Source of the DNA: Argopecten irradians
Lineage: Eukaryota; Mollusca; Bivalvia; Pectinida; Pectinidae
DNA length: 64,000 bases
Direction: 5' to 3'
Assembly (NCBI RefSeq): GCF_041381155.1
Contig: NC_091138.1
Span: 18,415,255-18,479,254, forward strand
The notes under the pieces are model-generated. The model saw nothing but the letters and a program-made list of their open reading frames with translations. It was not told where the DNA came from and did no database searches. A program made the translations under genes and the position numbers. Of the stretch, positions 36,650 through 50,500 are shown piece by piece (position 1 is the stretch's first letter; each line of letters starts with the position of its first letter).

Positions 36650-37375
36650 GAGAGGCTTATTGGGTTCCTCCTCAAAATGCATATCATATGAGCATATTGT
36701 GAATCATTTTACTATACAATACTATTTAACCAAATATACACCTCCTAAATACCGAATTGTTTTATTCAAATTTCGCCTATTTGCTCATAATTTGGCCATC
36801 GAAACAGGTAGATATATATCAATATTGCGAGAGAATTTAGACTATGCCCTGGTTGCAATTTAGATGTTGAAGACGAATATCACTTTATTTTGATATGTAT
36901 AAATTATCATGATTTAAGAAAGAAATGTGTAAAACCTTTTTATTGGCATAAACCATCTATGTACAAGTTGATACAATTGTTATGTTGCGAAAACATTAGT
37001 GATCTACGTAAATTAGCAAAATTTACATTTTAGGCCATGAAAATACCATCCCGCCTCCAATAATTTCAGTATAGTTATTTTAGTATTGTATACTTAACCT
37101 GTAAGTTGTGTAGCCTTTATATAGTAAACTGGTATTATTTGAGGTCATTTTTAAATCATACGAAGTGTCTGCATATAATATGTTCATACAACTCCGATGG
37201 ACAAATACAAATTTAAGATTTCAATGTATATTAGAATTGTAACTTGTCTTTGATATTGTACTTATTAATATGTGATTGTATAATAAACATATGTGTGTGC
37301 GTGTATTTTGGTATGTCTTACAATTCCAATAATTTGTAAACTTCAGGAAATAAAAGAATTGAATAGAACTGAAAA
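36650..37375 (+). mobile_element. LINE 3' fragment, same family as 2645-3600
   Basis: Encodes a FKFRLFAHNLAIETGRY stretch. After a frameshift near 36840 it gives CPGCNLDVEDEYHFILIC (C-x2-C..H..C knuckle) and then KPSMYKLIQLL, ending at a stop near 37033. The 3' end has an AATTGAATAGAACTGAA tail. This corresponds closely to the peptide encoded at 2855-3085 on the other strand. Confidence 0.72.
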
Positions 37376-37377
37376 AC

Positions 37378-37684
37378 ACCCGGTCACATTATACTGAAAA
37401 CAGGCGAACCATTCGTCCTATTCACTGTATACTGAGCGCTAAGCAGGAGCAGAAACTACCATTTTTATAGAATTGGTGTGTTTCGGCCAGGGGACAGAAC
37501 CCAGAGTCTATTTCACATTGGCGAGCGCTCAACAGAAGGCCAAAAGTGAGGTGGTATGAAGGGAGACGTTAGAAAGAACAAATTAAGTTAGGATGAAGAG
37601 AAAATTATAAGATCTTAAATTTAGTCGCCTTTTACTATCATGCAATAGGGGCAGCAGGTAAAATTTTTAAAAAGTCCTACCTGC
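37378..37684 (-). mobile_element. SINE R1 5' half
   Basis: CCGGTCACATTATACTGAAA to CCTACCTGCAG on the plus strand. Covers the tRNA-like part and the head, lacks the tail half. Confidence 0.78.
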
Positions 37685-38880
37685 AGCACACTTCAATCTA
37701 ACAAGACACCATATACACGGGAGGCTGAGTAACGAGATGGTTGTTCCTAAAAAAAAACCAATTTCCAGATCATCGTATTATATCCAAATTATTCAAAATT
37801 TGTAAGTTATCACATATTACGAATCTAAAATCGAAAGTACAAGCGCAGTTGTCATCGTGCTTATATTCCGTAGGCTTACTGAAGCCTAGTTGTTTTCGAC
37901 CTGTGACATAGGAATAAATATCAATTATAATACATCTGCTGCGGTGAAATACATTTCTGTATGTGAATAGAAAAGTAAACGAAACACTTTTGGTGTTTAA
38001 GAGGGATAACTCCAAATGCGTAAACACATTATGAGTTATAAGGCCCTAGATAAGGTATTCAATTATTCAGGTTTATAAATATTTTATATGAAAGTACGAT
38101 TAATTGTTTTCGCGGCCAGCTCCTAATCAGATTTATTTGTATATATCTATCAACACATAACAAGTAATGTTAAAGCGCATGGCCACCTCAAATAAACAAT
38201 ACCCTATCTTCCTTTTGATTTGTTTTACCTGTGACAAGAATTATACCCCAAATTGAATCTGATAAACTGTTATATCCGTGCGTACGTTCCAGTGTCAGCT
38301 CTGCGCGTTCACTTTCCTCCACAGCTGTCGAATATCAGTACACTTGATATATAATTGATAAACGGTTCACACCAATAATGGAACTCAGTTGACCAAAAGG
38401 AGAGGTCTACATAGGACGCTTTACTAAGATTTTACTTAAAACCCTTTTCTTTCTAAGCCTTCCTAATCTTCATGCCCACGTATCAAGAAGAACTTTTGAT
38501 ATGTTCTTCACCACGAAAAGGTTTTAATGTTATAAGTACAAATTAGAGATTGCAGTACTGCCGAAATTAATAACTTTTAAATCAACAGTACAGTGAAATG
38601 AGTGCATGCAGTCAGACCATGAAGCCAAGTTGTGTAGTTCATTAAAGTGTAATTGGTATTTGTAAAGTGATTTCTGCAGGTATGGTTCCATCTAAACATA
38701 CATAAGGCATAACAAGTAAGAATTTTAAAGTGCATAAATTCAGTGTTGTAACTATGTTTACATGGCATCATCAATGTTTGGCTGTCTGTTGATTTTCACA
38801 GCTTAATTATTACTTAAGAAAAGATAACACGTCAAAACTTCCACCCATTTATGGCCCATATAATCTAATAGAATACAAAC

Positions 38881-40173
38881 TTCACCAAGGCTAATCGTAC
38901 AAACCGGGCTACGCTATTTACGCTCGTGGAAACGCTTCTTTTACATAGAAAAATGTCGTCTGGGAGAACGTACGTGATAAATATTTCGTCGGTGTTCAAC
39001 TCACGGCCAAGAATCGAAATATACAAGTTGCCAACGGAACAGTAGAGTGTTTTACCAATGCGTAGAAGCAAAATTGATGTTTTATTGTATTATACTTTTT
39101 CCTTATTTCGCACACAGTATAGCGGGTATGCCATATCATTGTTAAAAAGTGTGATTTTTGTTATATATTCAAACAGATATATATCTAAACGAGAAACAGG
39201 GCTAAAACTGGATTTAGGTCATAAAATTATCTAATGTTGCAATGAGTATGTGCCATTTTCTTGCTGAATGGTACTGTTATAACTATATTTTCCTAATTAC
39301 GCATGCGAAAACACTAGTCGGTGTACAATATACAACATACAAGGCAGTGGATACGTCATAGTTCCTAAATCATTTCTCATTTTCAGTAGAATCTGAGTAA
39401 AGATTTACAGTTTTTAATTGAAATAGTGTATAAAGAATAAATTCAATTCACGTTTTCGCATTGTAATTCACCCTATATTCTGATTATATAGTCAACTGAA
39501 AACAGTTCAAAACTGTGAACATCAAAATTAAAGTTTTGGGGAACATTCTGGGTTTTTTCTCTGTGAGCCAACCACATTCTAAGCATGAAGTATTTAACAT
39601 GAATGATAAGCATATTAGAACTTGAAACTGTCAAACGAGACCTCAACGAAACGTCGTATTCAATTTGACGTAAGGTTCGTGCTGTTTTCACGGAAATGAC
39701 TTTCAACTGAAGTAATTATATCTCAAGAATTAATCACCACTGTCATGTTTATTTTTGAATGTTCCATATGCGTACAGCAATACCAATCTGCAGCGTTTTC
39801 GCATGCGTAATTAAGAAAAATAGTTATATTAGTAACATTCAACTAGAATAAGTCAAATTATCATTGAAATCTGTGATAATTTTTGAACTGAATCCAGTTT
39901 CATCCCTTCCTCTCGATTAGATATCTACATTTCTTTGAATATATGACAAAACTCACACTTTTTAACGATACCCGCTATACTATGCACGGAATACAGGACA
40001 AAATATAATACAATAAAACATCAATTTTGCTTCTTAGTATTGGTGAAACACTTTGCTGTTCCGTAGATACCTTGTATATTTGGATTATTGGCCGTAAGTC
40101 ATTTTCTATGTAAAAGAAGCGTTTCTACGAGCGTAAATAGCGTAGCCCGGTTTGTACGATTAGCCCCGGTGAA
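38881..40173. repeat. Large foldback (inverted) repeat
   Basis: The left arm (38881-39314) and right arm (39793-40173) are imperfect reverse complements. Outer ends are TTCACCAAGGCTAATCGTAC and the complement of TTCACCGGGGCTAATCGTAC. Inner ends share AATTACGCATGCGAAAAC. The arms also share GAAGCAAAATTGATG, TATTGTATTATA and GTATAGCGGGTAT. The spacer is about 480 bp. No coding sequence. Confidence 0.85.
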
Positions 40174-41484
40174 CTATGGCTGTTAAGCAGAAGTGAGGAG
40201 GTCATTGGAAGGCAACAACCAACGTTAATTTGATTCTTTTTTTAAGATTACAATGGCTAGCATACGTTTGTTTGTATTTTCAGTAATCATGTTTCCTTGC
40301 TTAAGTCTTTGACCTAATTAATTAACAGTAACTCTCAAAACAGTTTGGTCTGTTTTTATCATAATTGTCGGATTTTTTCATTAATTACAGCATTCGACTT
40401 AATGCACTTTCACGTCTACTAAAATTTATCTCCAAGGATTTGATTTGCTTATTTCCATGAGAAATAACTTTAACTGTATGTACACACTACGTGTCTGATA
40501 TGATGGTATGGAAATTCATATGACTGATGTATGAATTTATACTGTGATGAATACTGACGGGCCACATAGCTTCGTCCCATAAAGAGTTTGGTATCACTGT
40601 TACCTGCTTATTTTACAAGAAATAGAGTTTATGATGGCAATTCATGGTCATTTCATAAGCACATGACTTTAGGAACTGTAAATATGTTAAATAAACAAAC
40701 ACATAATCATTGCGCTGAATCATATTGGCCATTAGATGTTCCAAATGTATACAAATATCTATAAGGATAATTTTATTTGGTGGTATCCATGGAGAGTCGC
40801 CGACATATATTATCAACTGTTATAGATACAAATATATATATAATGTTATTTTAGCCATTTTACACCTACTATTATCTCCCTATAATAACCCTTCTATCAA
40901 AGCTTTAGATACCGTACACTTATTAGAATATATAACATAAGCTATAGATTATAATCTTAAAGAAGAGATACCCGGATATAAGGCTCTTCCTTCGTCACTT
41001 GTCATACTAGGTTACAACCCTCTTATCGTCCTTGTTTTGACGGACACTCTGACCACGGATGATACCTATAGTATAATCCCCAGCAGTTTACAAGGTGTCC
41101 TACACATGTCGCTAGCTATCTAATGATAAGCGAAATTACTTTACATATCTCCGGACTAAATACCGAAACCACTCAGCGTTGCCTTACACGTGGTGTGTTC
41201 TATAATGTTGCCGTTACATGGACTAGCACGACCCCTGACTTAAATCTAGATCATTCAGTTTCATTCTAAAACAATAAATAACTCGTGCCGTATGCGTCCC
41301 GCGCGGACTAGGTCAGTGTGCGAAGCTAGAGAGGCTGTCGGATTTCCTTCCTTCCCTGTGTGCAATTTATACGTAAAACTGGTGCGTGTAGGAAGCACAA
41401 CGGAGAACAAGAGAAATTTTGAATGAGGTTTTAAGGCCTGCAGAAAAGGGAGCAGTTAGAGTGCAACGCTCATAAAGATAAGCC
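40174..41484. other. 5' flank of gene C
   Basis: No coding exon or repeat recognised. Regulatory content unknown. Ends at a TATA-like motif at 41485. Confidence 0.5.
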
Positions 41485-41531
41485 TATATATAATTTGTGA
41501 TAGTTAACTAGTGATTTTATACACTGTACAG
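41485..41531 (+). promoter_or_regulatory. TATA-like box or 5'-UTR acceptor just before gene C ATG
   Basis: TATATATAA at 41485-41493 could place transcription start about 20 bases before the ATG. Alternatively TGTACAG ending at 41531 is an acceptor five bases before the ATG, which would mirror the 5'-UTR intron inferred for gene A. The sequence alone does not decide between them. Confidence 0.3.
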
Positions 41532-41536
41532 ACAAC

Positions 41537-44500
41537 ATGGAAGACGAAAGGAAATACAGCTTCCAAACGGGAGAGAGAAATACTTTCGGAATAGTGGATT
41601 ATGTTCTGTTTGGACTGCTTCTCTGTGTGTCTGCAAGTATTGGGTTGTTCTATGCCATCAAGGACAGAAAGAAGCAGAATGTTAAGGATTTCCTGTTGGC
41701 GGGAGGGAACATGAGCGCCATCCCTGTGGCTCTGTCCCTCCTGGCCAGTTTCATGTCGGCCATTACGTTGCTAGGGACGCCAGCTGAGATGTATAACTTT
41801 ACGACCATCTACTACTGGATAGGACTTGGCTACTTCTTCACAATCGGCGCTGCTGCTCACATTTATATACCCGTATTTTATAGACTTCGGGTGACCAGCG
41901 CATATCAGGTAAATCAAGGTCAATGTCAGTTGCTGACACAAAGTTGATAGCAGAAAGAGTGTAGATGATTTCGGCATTAATAACTTTTGTGGGGTATAGT
42001 GACAATTGTTACAAAAAGCAATATCATATCTCTAAAGAAAAGCATAAATGAGGTTAGCACTCATGTACCTAAATATGAAGGGGAATATTTTCTTGGTGAT
42101 TGGGTACAACTCAATATGTCTTTCCAAGATTCAAGAAAACTTTTTCCTAATAAAGTTAAAATGTTTATCCACCTGGTAAATGAATCAGTCAGGTTACATG
42201 TTTTGATTACCATATATCTTTTGCCTGAAATCTACTCTTTAGGCATAGTGTACTAAGTTACTGGTCTTTATAAAGTGCAAAATAACCTAATGTGCGCGAC
42301 CATATATCGGTATTGAAGTCACAGGATCGACACACTAGTTTTTCTAACTTCATACAAAGCAGTATGAAATGGACCTAAATGCGCGTGTATTTATAGTTCC
42401 GTTTTGAACATAGAACCATAAAACGTGCGTGTTACAGTTCCTCACTAAGCTTTTGCAGTTTCCAAAAATCTCAAATATTTTGAAAATAAACACATGCTCT
42501 CCGCACGGATACAACGTTCAGCTTTAACGCTGTAGTTTGCACTTTGCCGTGCTCTGCTATGTTCAAGGACGACACACTATGAGGACAAGGCTGTTTTGAG
42601 AGTGTTGTTTTTATGTTAACGAACAGCGGGTTTAGGTATTACACGCTGCGGTGAATGACCCTGTTTATGGATAAGGTCATCGAAAGGAGGAAACGACCTG
42701 CAAACAATCTGCCAGAGTCGGCATAATACATACTGTTATCACGATTCCAGGGGGTAACTCACTTCTGGGAGGGACTTCTCATGGAAGGCGTTCCCAGATA
42801 TTATATAGGTCGATAAGACATTACATATAAAACCTTATGCCAAAATTGCTCTGAAATGTTTGCACTTGAGGATACCTACATGTTGTGAAGATACACTTTG
42901 ACTGCAGTTGTAATAAAGAGTGACATTGATTTCGTTATATAATCAAAATAAAGGCGGATGCATGGTAAGATTTATATAGCTCTGTAAGTGTGTCAAGGCG
43001 CATAGGCAGCGCTCCAATATCCTGTTCCACGTGTAACGATATATAGATTTGAGAGATAAGCTAAAAGGAAAAGTACTTTTGTGTCAGTATGAAGTTGATT
43101 ACTGTGTGTTCCTGATAACAGTTGTCTGTCAAACCACCATATGTATATATATAGAATACATCGGCCATTGTGATTAGGGCTTCATTAAGAACGAATATAC
43201 GTACCCAGCCTACTATACCTTTCGGCCGGGTACGTACGACACCATTATCTGTCTAAAATTCTTTTGAGCTACAAAATTACAGCTAGGGCTTCATTCTACT
43301 TCAGGCCTCCTTTAGGATTTGTCTGTTTTGAAATTTATTAAACATATGGGCATGCATATCCCTGCTACGGACGTCATGTTGGTGGAGTGTGATGAATGAC
43401 ATTTTTACATATCTAGGAAAAATTACGAAAATTACGTAACGACCTTGAGATGTGCAGCCATGCCTCGCTTAAAGTGCAGTCTTGACATTCAGTTGGACGA
43501 ATCTTCAACTGAAGGTCGCCGATGAAATAAATTGTCCCGAATATTGACATTTTCTTATAGGACCAATATTTACTCTGCTTCTTATCAAATTACGACCAGT
43601 ACATCCCATTATGACAAACCAACGAACTATAGCTTAAATATAGACGTTAGCACTGCAGTGAAACTATGGAACTAATTACAGGAAAGTGTGTCAGGAGTTA
43701 GAACGGCATCAAACCTATTAAAATAATCCATTTTCATATATGTATAATGGTCAAATCAAAAACTAAAGTCAGCATGAATAGTAACTTTGTACAATGTATT
43801 CATGATAAAACGCTGAATCATTATTTTAACCAATTCATATCCTCGTTTTTTCGTAGGCTGTTTCGGTGCTTGCATTTGCTTATGGACGCTGATTTTAAAC
43901 GTTTTTTTGTATTTCATTGCAGAAAATGTACATGTTAATGTAATAAAGCCGATAATCTGTTATTAAATATTAGCCTATATTAGATATGAGTGCATTTTTA
44001 GTGAGATGGATAAATATGCCACCCGTTTATTACTGAAATATTTAGACGATGCGCGATGATCATTTTAAAATTTACTACCTGCAATAATACTGTAACAGAA
44101 GGCTAGATAACAATTCCGTATGATCAGAAGTGTGTTATAATATGATGACATAAATATATATGAATGATTTCCCCCGGAAATTTGAATTTCCTGTTATCAG
44201 AAGTTTTTGGAAATATGTAATTGAACGCCTAGTTTTTATATACATGTACATGTTGGTATTTGGATTACTTATACATGAAACATCCGTATATACAAACATT
44301 ACGGGTTTTGACAATGTGTCTGTTATAATACATCGAATATGACGTTGTTTTAGTATACGACATCTATTCAATGCCATGAAATATTTCAACCATTTTATCT
44401 TTATTATTTAAAAGGATTTATTATTTAAAGGGAATTTTGTAGCTTAATCAAAATATTTCCAGAAGTACAATATAAAACACCCATATGATACAGATGAAAT

Positions 44501-47500
44501 TAAAGCACAGCTTGTATCCGATATAACGTTATTTAGATAAGTTGTATATCCTGTCTACAATAGCAGATATGAAATCATCAAGTACTTGCTACATACAACG
44601 TTTTTATAAAAAAAGACCGTTTAATTGTAATACACTTCTTGGCATACTCAAAACAAAATATTCTGCTTTCAGGAACAAATCTCAGCACTCTGTCACACTG
44701 TTGATATTGAGGCACTATCCACTAAATGTATTATAGGCTCACTGGTACTATACTAATATTAACCTACAAGTAGGGCCTTAGATTGTTGCCGCAATAGCAT
44801 GTCCGAAAAGGCGACTAAATATGTAATTTTATCGTAAATATTCCTCCTAAAATAGAAACTTAATGTATCTCAAGACATTAGAGTTATTAGGTTTTCGGCT
44901 CTGTTCCTATATGCATAAGTTAATTTCAACTCCTGCGTAACAAAACACGTCTTTTAAAGATCTTTCACACAGTGTGTAATTCCAAAGCTGGATATGGGAA
45001 AGTAACGATGTGACTGTAAAACGTGTACACATTATTTGTGTGTGCATGTTTATGCACCAAGAGCATGCTAAATACTGAATAAGTTACTACTGAAAAAACA
45101 TTTAGTTGTGCTAAGACTTTGATATCACACTAACCAGACCTATTTTCTAACATCAGAGATCATCTGCCTGCTTTATCTCATACAACTATAATACATGTAA
45201 CGGTTCAAAATTAAAGTGACCTTTGGAAGGGAATGTTGGGACACGTTGGATATAAAACGTAGGCTCCAGAGTAATTCAACCCTTTATAAATGCTTCTATA
45301 TCTTCATATCAGGAAACAATATCAGAGATAGATTTAACCTTTATTCATAAGTTTTTTAGATAATGTTACAAATCTATTTATATACTTTTCACTCCATCCT
45401 ACCCGCCCTATGTTTTCCCAGTTCATGTGTGTGGTTCACTTCTATTTTAGTTTATAATGGCTTGGTATTTGGCTTTCATTACATCGGCCTACCTATTAAG
45501 ATAAGGATTTGTTTGTTTGTTTGTTTGATTAATTAACGTCCAATTAACAGCTATGGTCATGTAAGGACGGCCTCCCATGTATGCGGTGTGTTGCGTGTAT
45601 GTTGTGCGAGGTGCGTGTTTTGGGAGACTGCGGTAAATTCATGTTATGTCTTCTTGTATAGTGGAACTATTGCCCTTTTTATAGTGCTATATCACTGAAG
45701 CATGCCGCCGAAGACACCAAGCAACACACCCCACCCGGTCACATTTTACTGACAACGGGCGAACCAGTCGTCCCACTCCCCGTTTGAAACTTTGTTCACT
45801 GAACACTTTCCTCCCTTAAGTCACATGTGAACTATTCCCCATTGTAAATTATAAGGATGACCTATTAAAGTAGTTGATGAAAACATTCATACACACAACA
45901 TGTATGTACATATTCCATGTCCAATAATTGAATTTTCATATCCACAAGAAGTTATGCAATTTATTTTTTTTAATGGCCTTCTGCAGAAAATAATTTGAAA
46001 CATGATATTTCATATTTACACTGCAGTTTATTTGTTTGTTTGATTAATTAACGAACTATTAACAGCTATGGTCATGTAAGGACGGCCTCCCATGTATGCG
46101 GCGTGTTGTGTGTATGTTGTGAGGGGTGTGTGTTTTGGGAGACTGCAGTATATTCATGTTGTGTCTTCCTGTATTGTGGAACTGTTTCCCTTTTTATAGT
46201 GCTATATCACTGAAGAATGCCGCCGAAGACACCAAGCAACACACCCCACCCGGTCACATTATACTGACAACGGGCGAACCAGTCGTCCCACACCCTGTAT
46301 GCTGAGCGCTAAGCAGGAGCAGAAACTACCACTTTTATAGATTTTGGTGTGTCTCGGTCAGGGGACAGAACCCAGAGCCTTCCTCACAGGGGCGAACGTT
46401 CAACTCTAGGCCAAAAGTGAGGCGGTGTCGAGGGAGACGCTACGAAGAACCAAGTTAGTTAGGAAGAAGAGAAAAGATAAGATCCTAAATTTAGTCGCCT
46501 TTTACGATTATGCAATAGGGGCAGCAGATACAATTCTTACGTCTTACACTGCGGATAGGTTTGATAGTCTCGTATGTTTATAACTATAACCAATACAACT
46601 ATGGATATTTTTTAGTTTGTAGTTTTCTTATGTAATTCTTAAGATTACAAAAGGTCGTCTCATACCATGCCCAATGTTTGGTCCTCAGCATCAATGTAAC
46701 TGTGCAGTCTTTCTCTTTAAAGCTCTATGTACCATAATTGGTAGAAATATCGACCTTTTGATTTCCGGTCTGAAATCTATTTAAAAGTTCGAGTGTTTAT
46801 GAAATATGCTGGGGAAAACATTGAAAACCAATGACAAAGATGTATAATACATGTACTTGACAAACATCTGTACTTTTTGTATTGATCATATAAAGATTAC
46901 TAAAACTTCTTTTTGGTATGTCAGTATGACAATTTTGACATTAATAACCTTTTTGCTATCCTATGTGTGTTTTTCAATTCGTTCACTAAACCTATATCCT
47001 TTGTTATAGTACCTAGAGATGAGATTTGGAAGTGCGACACGTTCGCTGATCTCCATAGTCTACGTCATACAGATGGTGAGTTCGTTTATTTGAAGAAAAA
47101 AAACACGTATTTTAATTAGTTCAATCGACGATATAATATCTTTAATTTTGCTATATATAACTGCTGCAAAGCATTTTCCGTTATTGAATAAAATCTGTAC
47201 GGTCTATCGCATAGGATAATTGGAATGTTTTGTCAGCTTCCGCTGACACCGACCTATCGGTGTTTTACTGTATTATCTATTCTTATGCAATCACATATAT
47301 ATATTTGTTTATAAAATACAAATACTTATAAGAAATATCATCAATTTCAACCACAGGAACAATGATATAGGATATGTTTTATTTCCCCAGGTGCTGTACA
47401 TGTCAATTGTGCTGTATGCCCCGTCCCTAGCCATGAATGCTGGTAATGTTTACGTTAATCATTCAATACATTAAAGTGAAGGATATATATTCTATATCAT

Positions 47501-50500
47501 TATCACAGAGATCATTTTATTATTACAATAGTGATAAAATATGATTGGACCAGGCTTTATATAAACAAGTTTACTAATAGTATGCGTATGTGTGCTATTG
47601 CGCTATAAGCCTATCAATGTGAAAAGTACACTCGTTCATTTCAAATAAATCTGATATAATTCGTTGGTTTTATCATAACATAAACAGTTAAAGTTCTGAT
47701 GATATATTTAGTAATAAATGGAACTCACTTACACGGATATATTTAAAAGAAGAACAGAAAATACAATACATTTACGTAAATGTCATCATGGAGTCGAGAT
47801 GTAAATTTAGGTCAAATTCAAGTGGTGTGAATTTTACCAGGTACACTCATGAGAAGTTAGCATATTGATCAAACACCGCAGTAGATGGTCACTGGAATGC
47901 TGATAAAATCCCTGGATACTTTTTACCAGCTGATATCTTCTCGAACATTGTTAAGTTAAGGTCATTGGAGAAGTTTCGTATTTGATTTTCAATAAATTAT
48001 AATCTACATAATGGCAGAAACCAACAAGCCGACATTGTATGGTTGCCACAGTATTATAAAATATCGGCGTTCATTAGATATCGGAGAGAATTTTGAGTAA
48101 TGGTTACTCCATTATCTTGGTCGTCCTTGATCCATCACTACCAACCCCCTCCCGATCCTATACTTTTTAGGTCATCTGACCGAAGGTCAGGATGACCTAT
48201 TGTCATCGTGTTTTGTCCGTCGTCGTGCGCCGTCCGCCGTGCGTAAGACTATTTATACAAAAGCCTACTCCTCCTTTGATGGATTTCATCCATATTTTGT
48301 TTGAAACATCATTGGGGAAGGACAATCATATTTTATATCAATGAGCCTGGTCCGACCCCTAGGGGCTGAGGGGTGGGGTCCCAAAAGGGCAAATTTTCTT
48401 ATTTTACGCTTTAAAATCCTACTCCTCCTTCATCCTTGGGATGATTTCATCCATATTTGGTGTGAAACATCATTGGGGAAAGGTAATTATATTTTATATA
48501 AATGAGCCTGGTCTGACCCCTAAGGGCTGAGGGGTGGGGCCCAAAATGGGGAAATATTCTTAATTTTAGCTGGCAAACTTCCTGTTTTCAGGTTTCGGTC
48601 TCCGATCTTAATGAAAATTGGTCTATAGAGGTTTTAAATGATGCGGAACAACATTCAAACATTTTCGTAAAGATTTTGGTATTCCAAGATGGCCGCTGGC
48701 CCACTTCCTGTTTTAAGGTTTTAGTCTCTGATCTCAATGAAAATTGGTCTATAGGGGTTATAATTGATGCCGAACAACATGCAAACATTTTCGTAAATAT
48801 TTTGGTATTCCAAGATGGCCGCTGGCCCACTTCTTGTGTTCGGGTTCAATCTCCGATATCTCAATGAAAATTGGTCTATATGGGTTTTAATTGATTCAGA
48901 AGGGGGAACTTTAGGTGAGGACAATCATATTTAATAAAGGACTGAGCTAAGACCCATGGGGATAGTACGGCGGAGGTCAAAAAAATGGGAGCTTTGCTGA
49001 AATTAGGCTTTAAAATCTGACTCCATATATAATCCTTGAATGGGTTACAACCATATATGGATGAAGGGCTACCAAGTTTGTTCAACAAATGACATTTACC
49101 TATTTCAGAAACTTGCACATTCAACTAAGGAGTTCCTTGTATTGTTTATATTAATTGTTAACCACTACTTTATACTGTGACTTTGTTGTTTTGTGTCATG
49201 AGTCAGATGACCGTTAAGGCCCATGGGCCTCTTGTTGTACTATCTATCAGAAAGTGAGGTCACTTTAAACAACAGTAGTGGTACGACCAGGCGCTCCGCA
49301 AAAGTAAACATAATCAATCCTCTTCAACATCATTGATTATTTCTCAAACGTGAAATGGTAGGTAAGCCACAAGGTATATACGTAAATGCGTATGCTTGTT
49401 TTAATATCAATATTAATTACTCTTTTTATTGTTCTGTAGTAACTGGTTTCACATTATGGGGATCTGTGTGGGCAGTTGGACTTGTCTGTATCTTCTACAC
49501 AACCATCGTAAGTACCCCTAACGCCTACGCATTTCAAAGCTATTTCAGTTTTCTCCATATCAATCACAAATATCCAATATGTCTGTTTACACAACATTTG
49601 TATTGTAATGAAGAGATTACTACACAACAAATCATTTTAGACAGTTATAAATGTCTTACTCTTTTTCCTAGATTTAGGGGCCGCGAATAGTTAAGATATC
49701 CCAATATGTAATGTATTACCATAAACCCTATACCTCTTGGTTGCGAGTCCGAATCCCATGTGGGGCAGTTGCCAGGCACTGACCGTTGATTGATGGTGTT
49801 TTTTCCTGGTACTCTGGCTTTCCTTCACCTCTTAAACCTTGTATGTCATCAAATGATCGATCCTGGCTGTTAATAGAGCGTTAAAATTCAAACCAATCCT
49901 TGGCTTAGAATATGTAATCAAATCATTATGATATTGTGCGGCCTCTGTGTCAAAGTGTCGGCGCTCAGCTCGTACTTATAATATGTAGCTTCATTTGCTT
50001 TTGTCTGCTTTGAAGTTAGGTAATAAAGCTTTGTTCGTTGATGTTCACCCACAAATTCTTATTATATAACAGGGTGGTATGAAGGCGGTACTATGGACCG
50101 ACACTTTCCAGGTTGGCGTGATGTTGGCTGGCCTAATCACAATCCTCATCCAGGGGTCCATAGAGGTCGGAGGGTTTGCCAAAGCCTGGCAAATATCCTA
50201 CGATAGTGGGAGGATCGTGTTTGACGAGTAGGTGGTATTTCTCTGAAAATGTGTACTGGGGAATTTATTGATTATAGCGATGAATGGTTATGCACAAAGT
50301 AATATGAGACTTTTAATAAGTACAATATTATCCACAACAATAACAAATGACAGTGCTCATGAATGTAATTGTTTTATGGACAAGAGGTAATTCAATATGA
50401 ATCCAAAACAAAGCTATAATGCCTTCGTGGATTTATACGTCCAATATTGACTAGAGAGTCTAGAATTTTCGATATTCATAACTGTAAAGGACTTTCAATG

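Larger units (their letters stand above)
41909..47009 (+). other. Gene C intron 1 (5.1 kb)
   Basis: Carries SINE R1 copies at 44762, 45508 and 46025. Between 42000 and 44750 only chance open frames. A CGAATATACGTACCC motif near 43193 recurs in reverse at about 59700. Confidence 0.7.

Noticed and set aside
48588..48867. Open frames with repeated WPTSCF / GQRPSWNTKI peptides
   Set aside because: Arise from the tandem units of the hairpin-ended element at 48167-49239.
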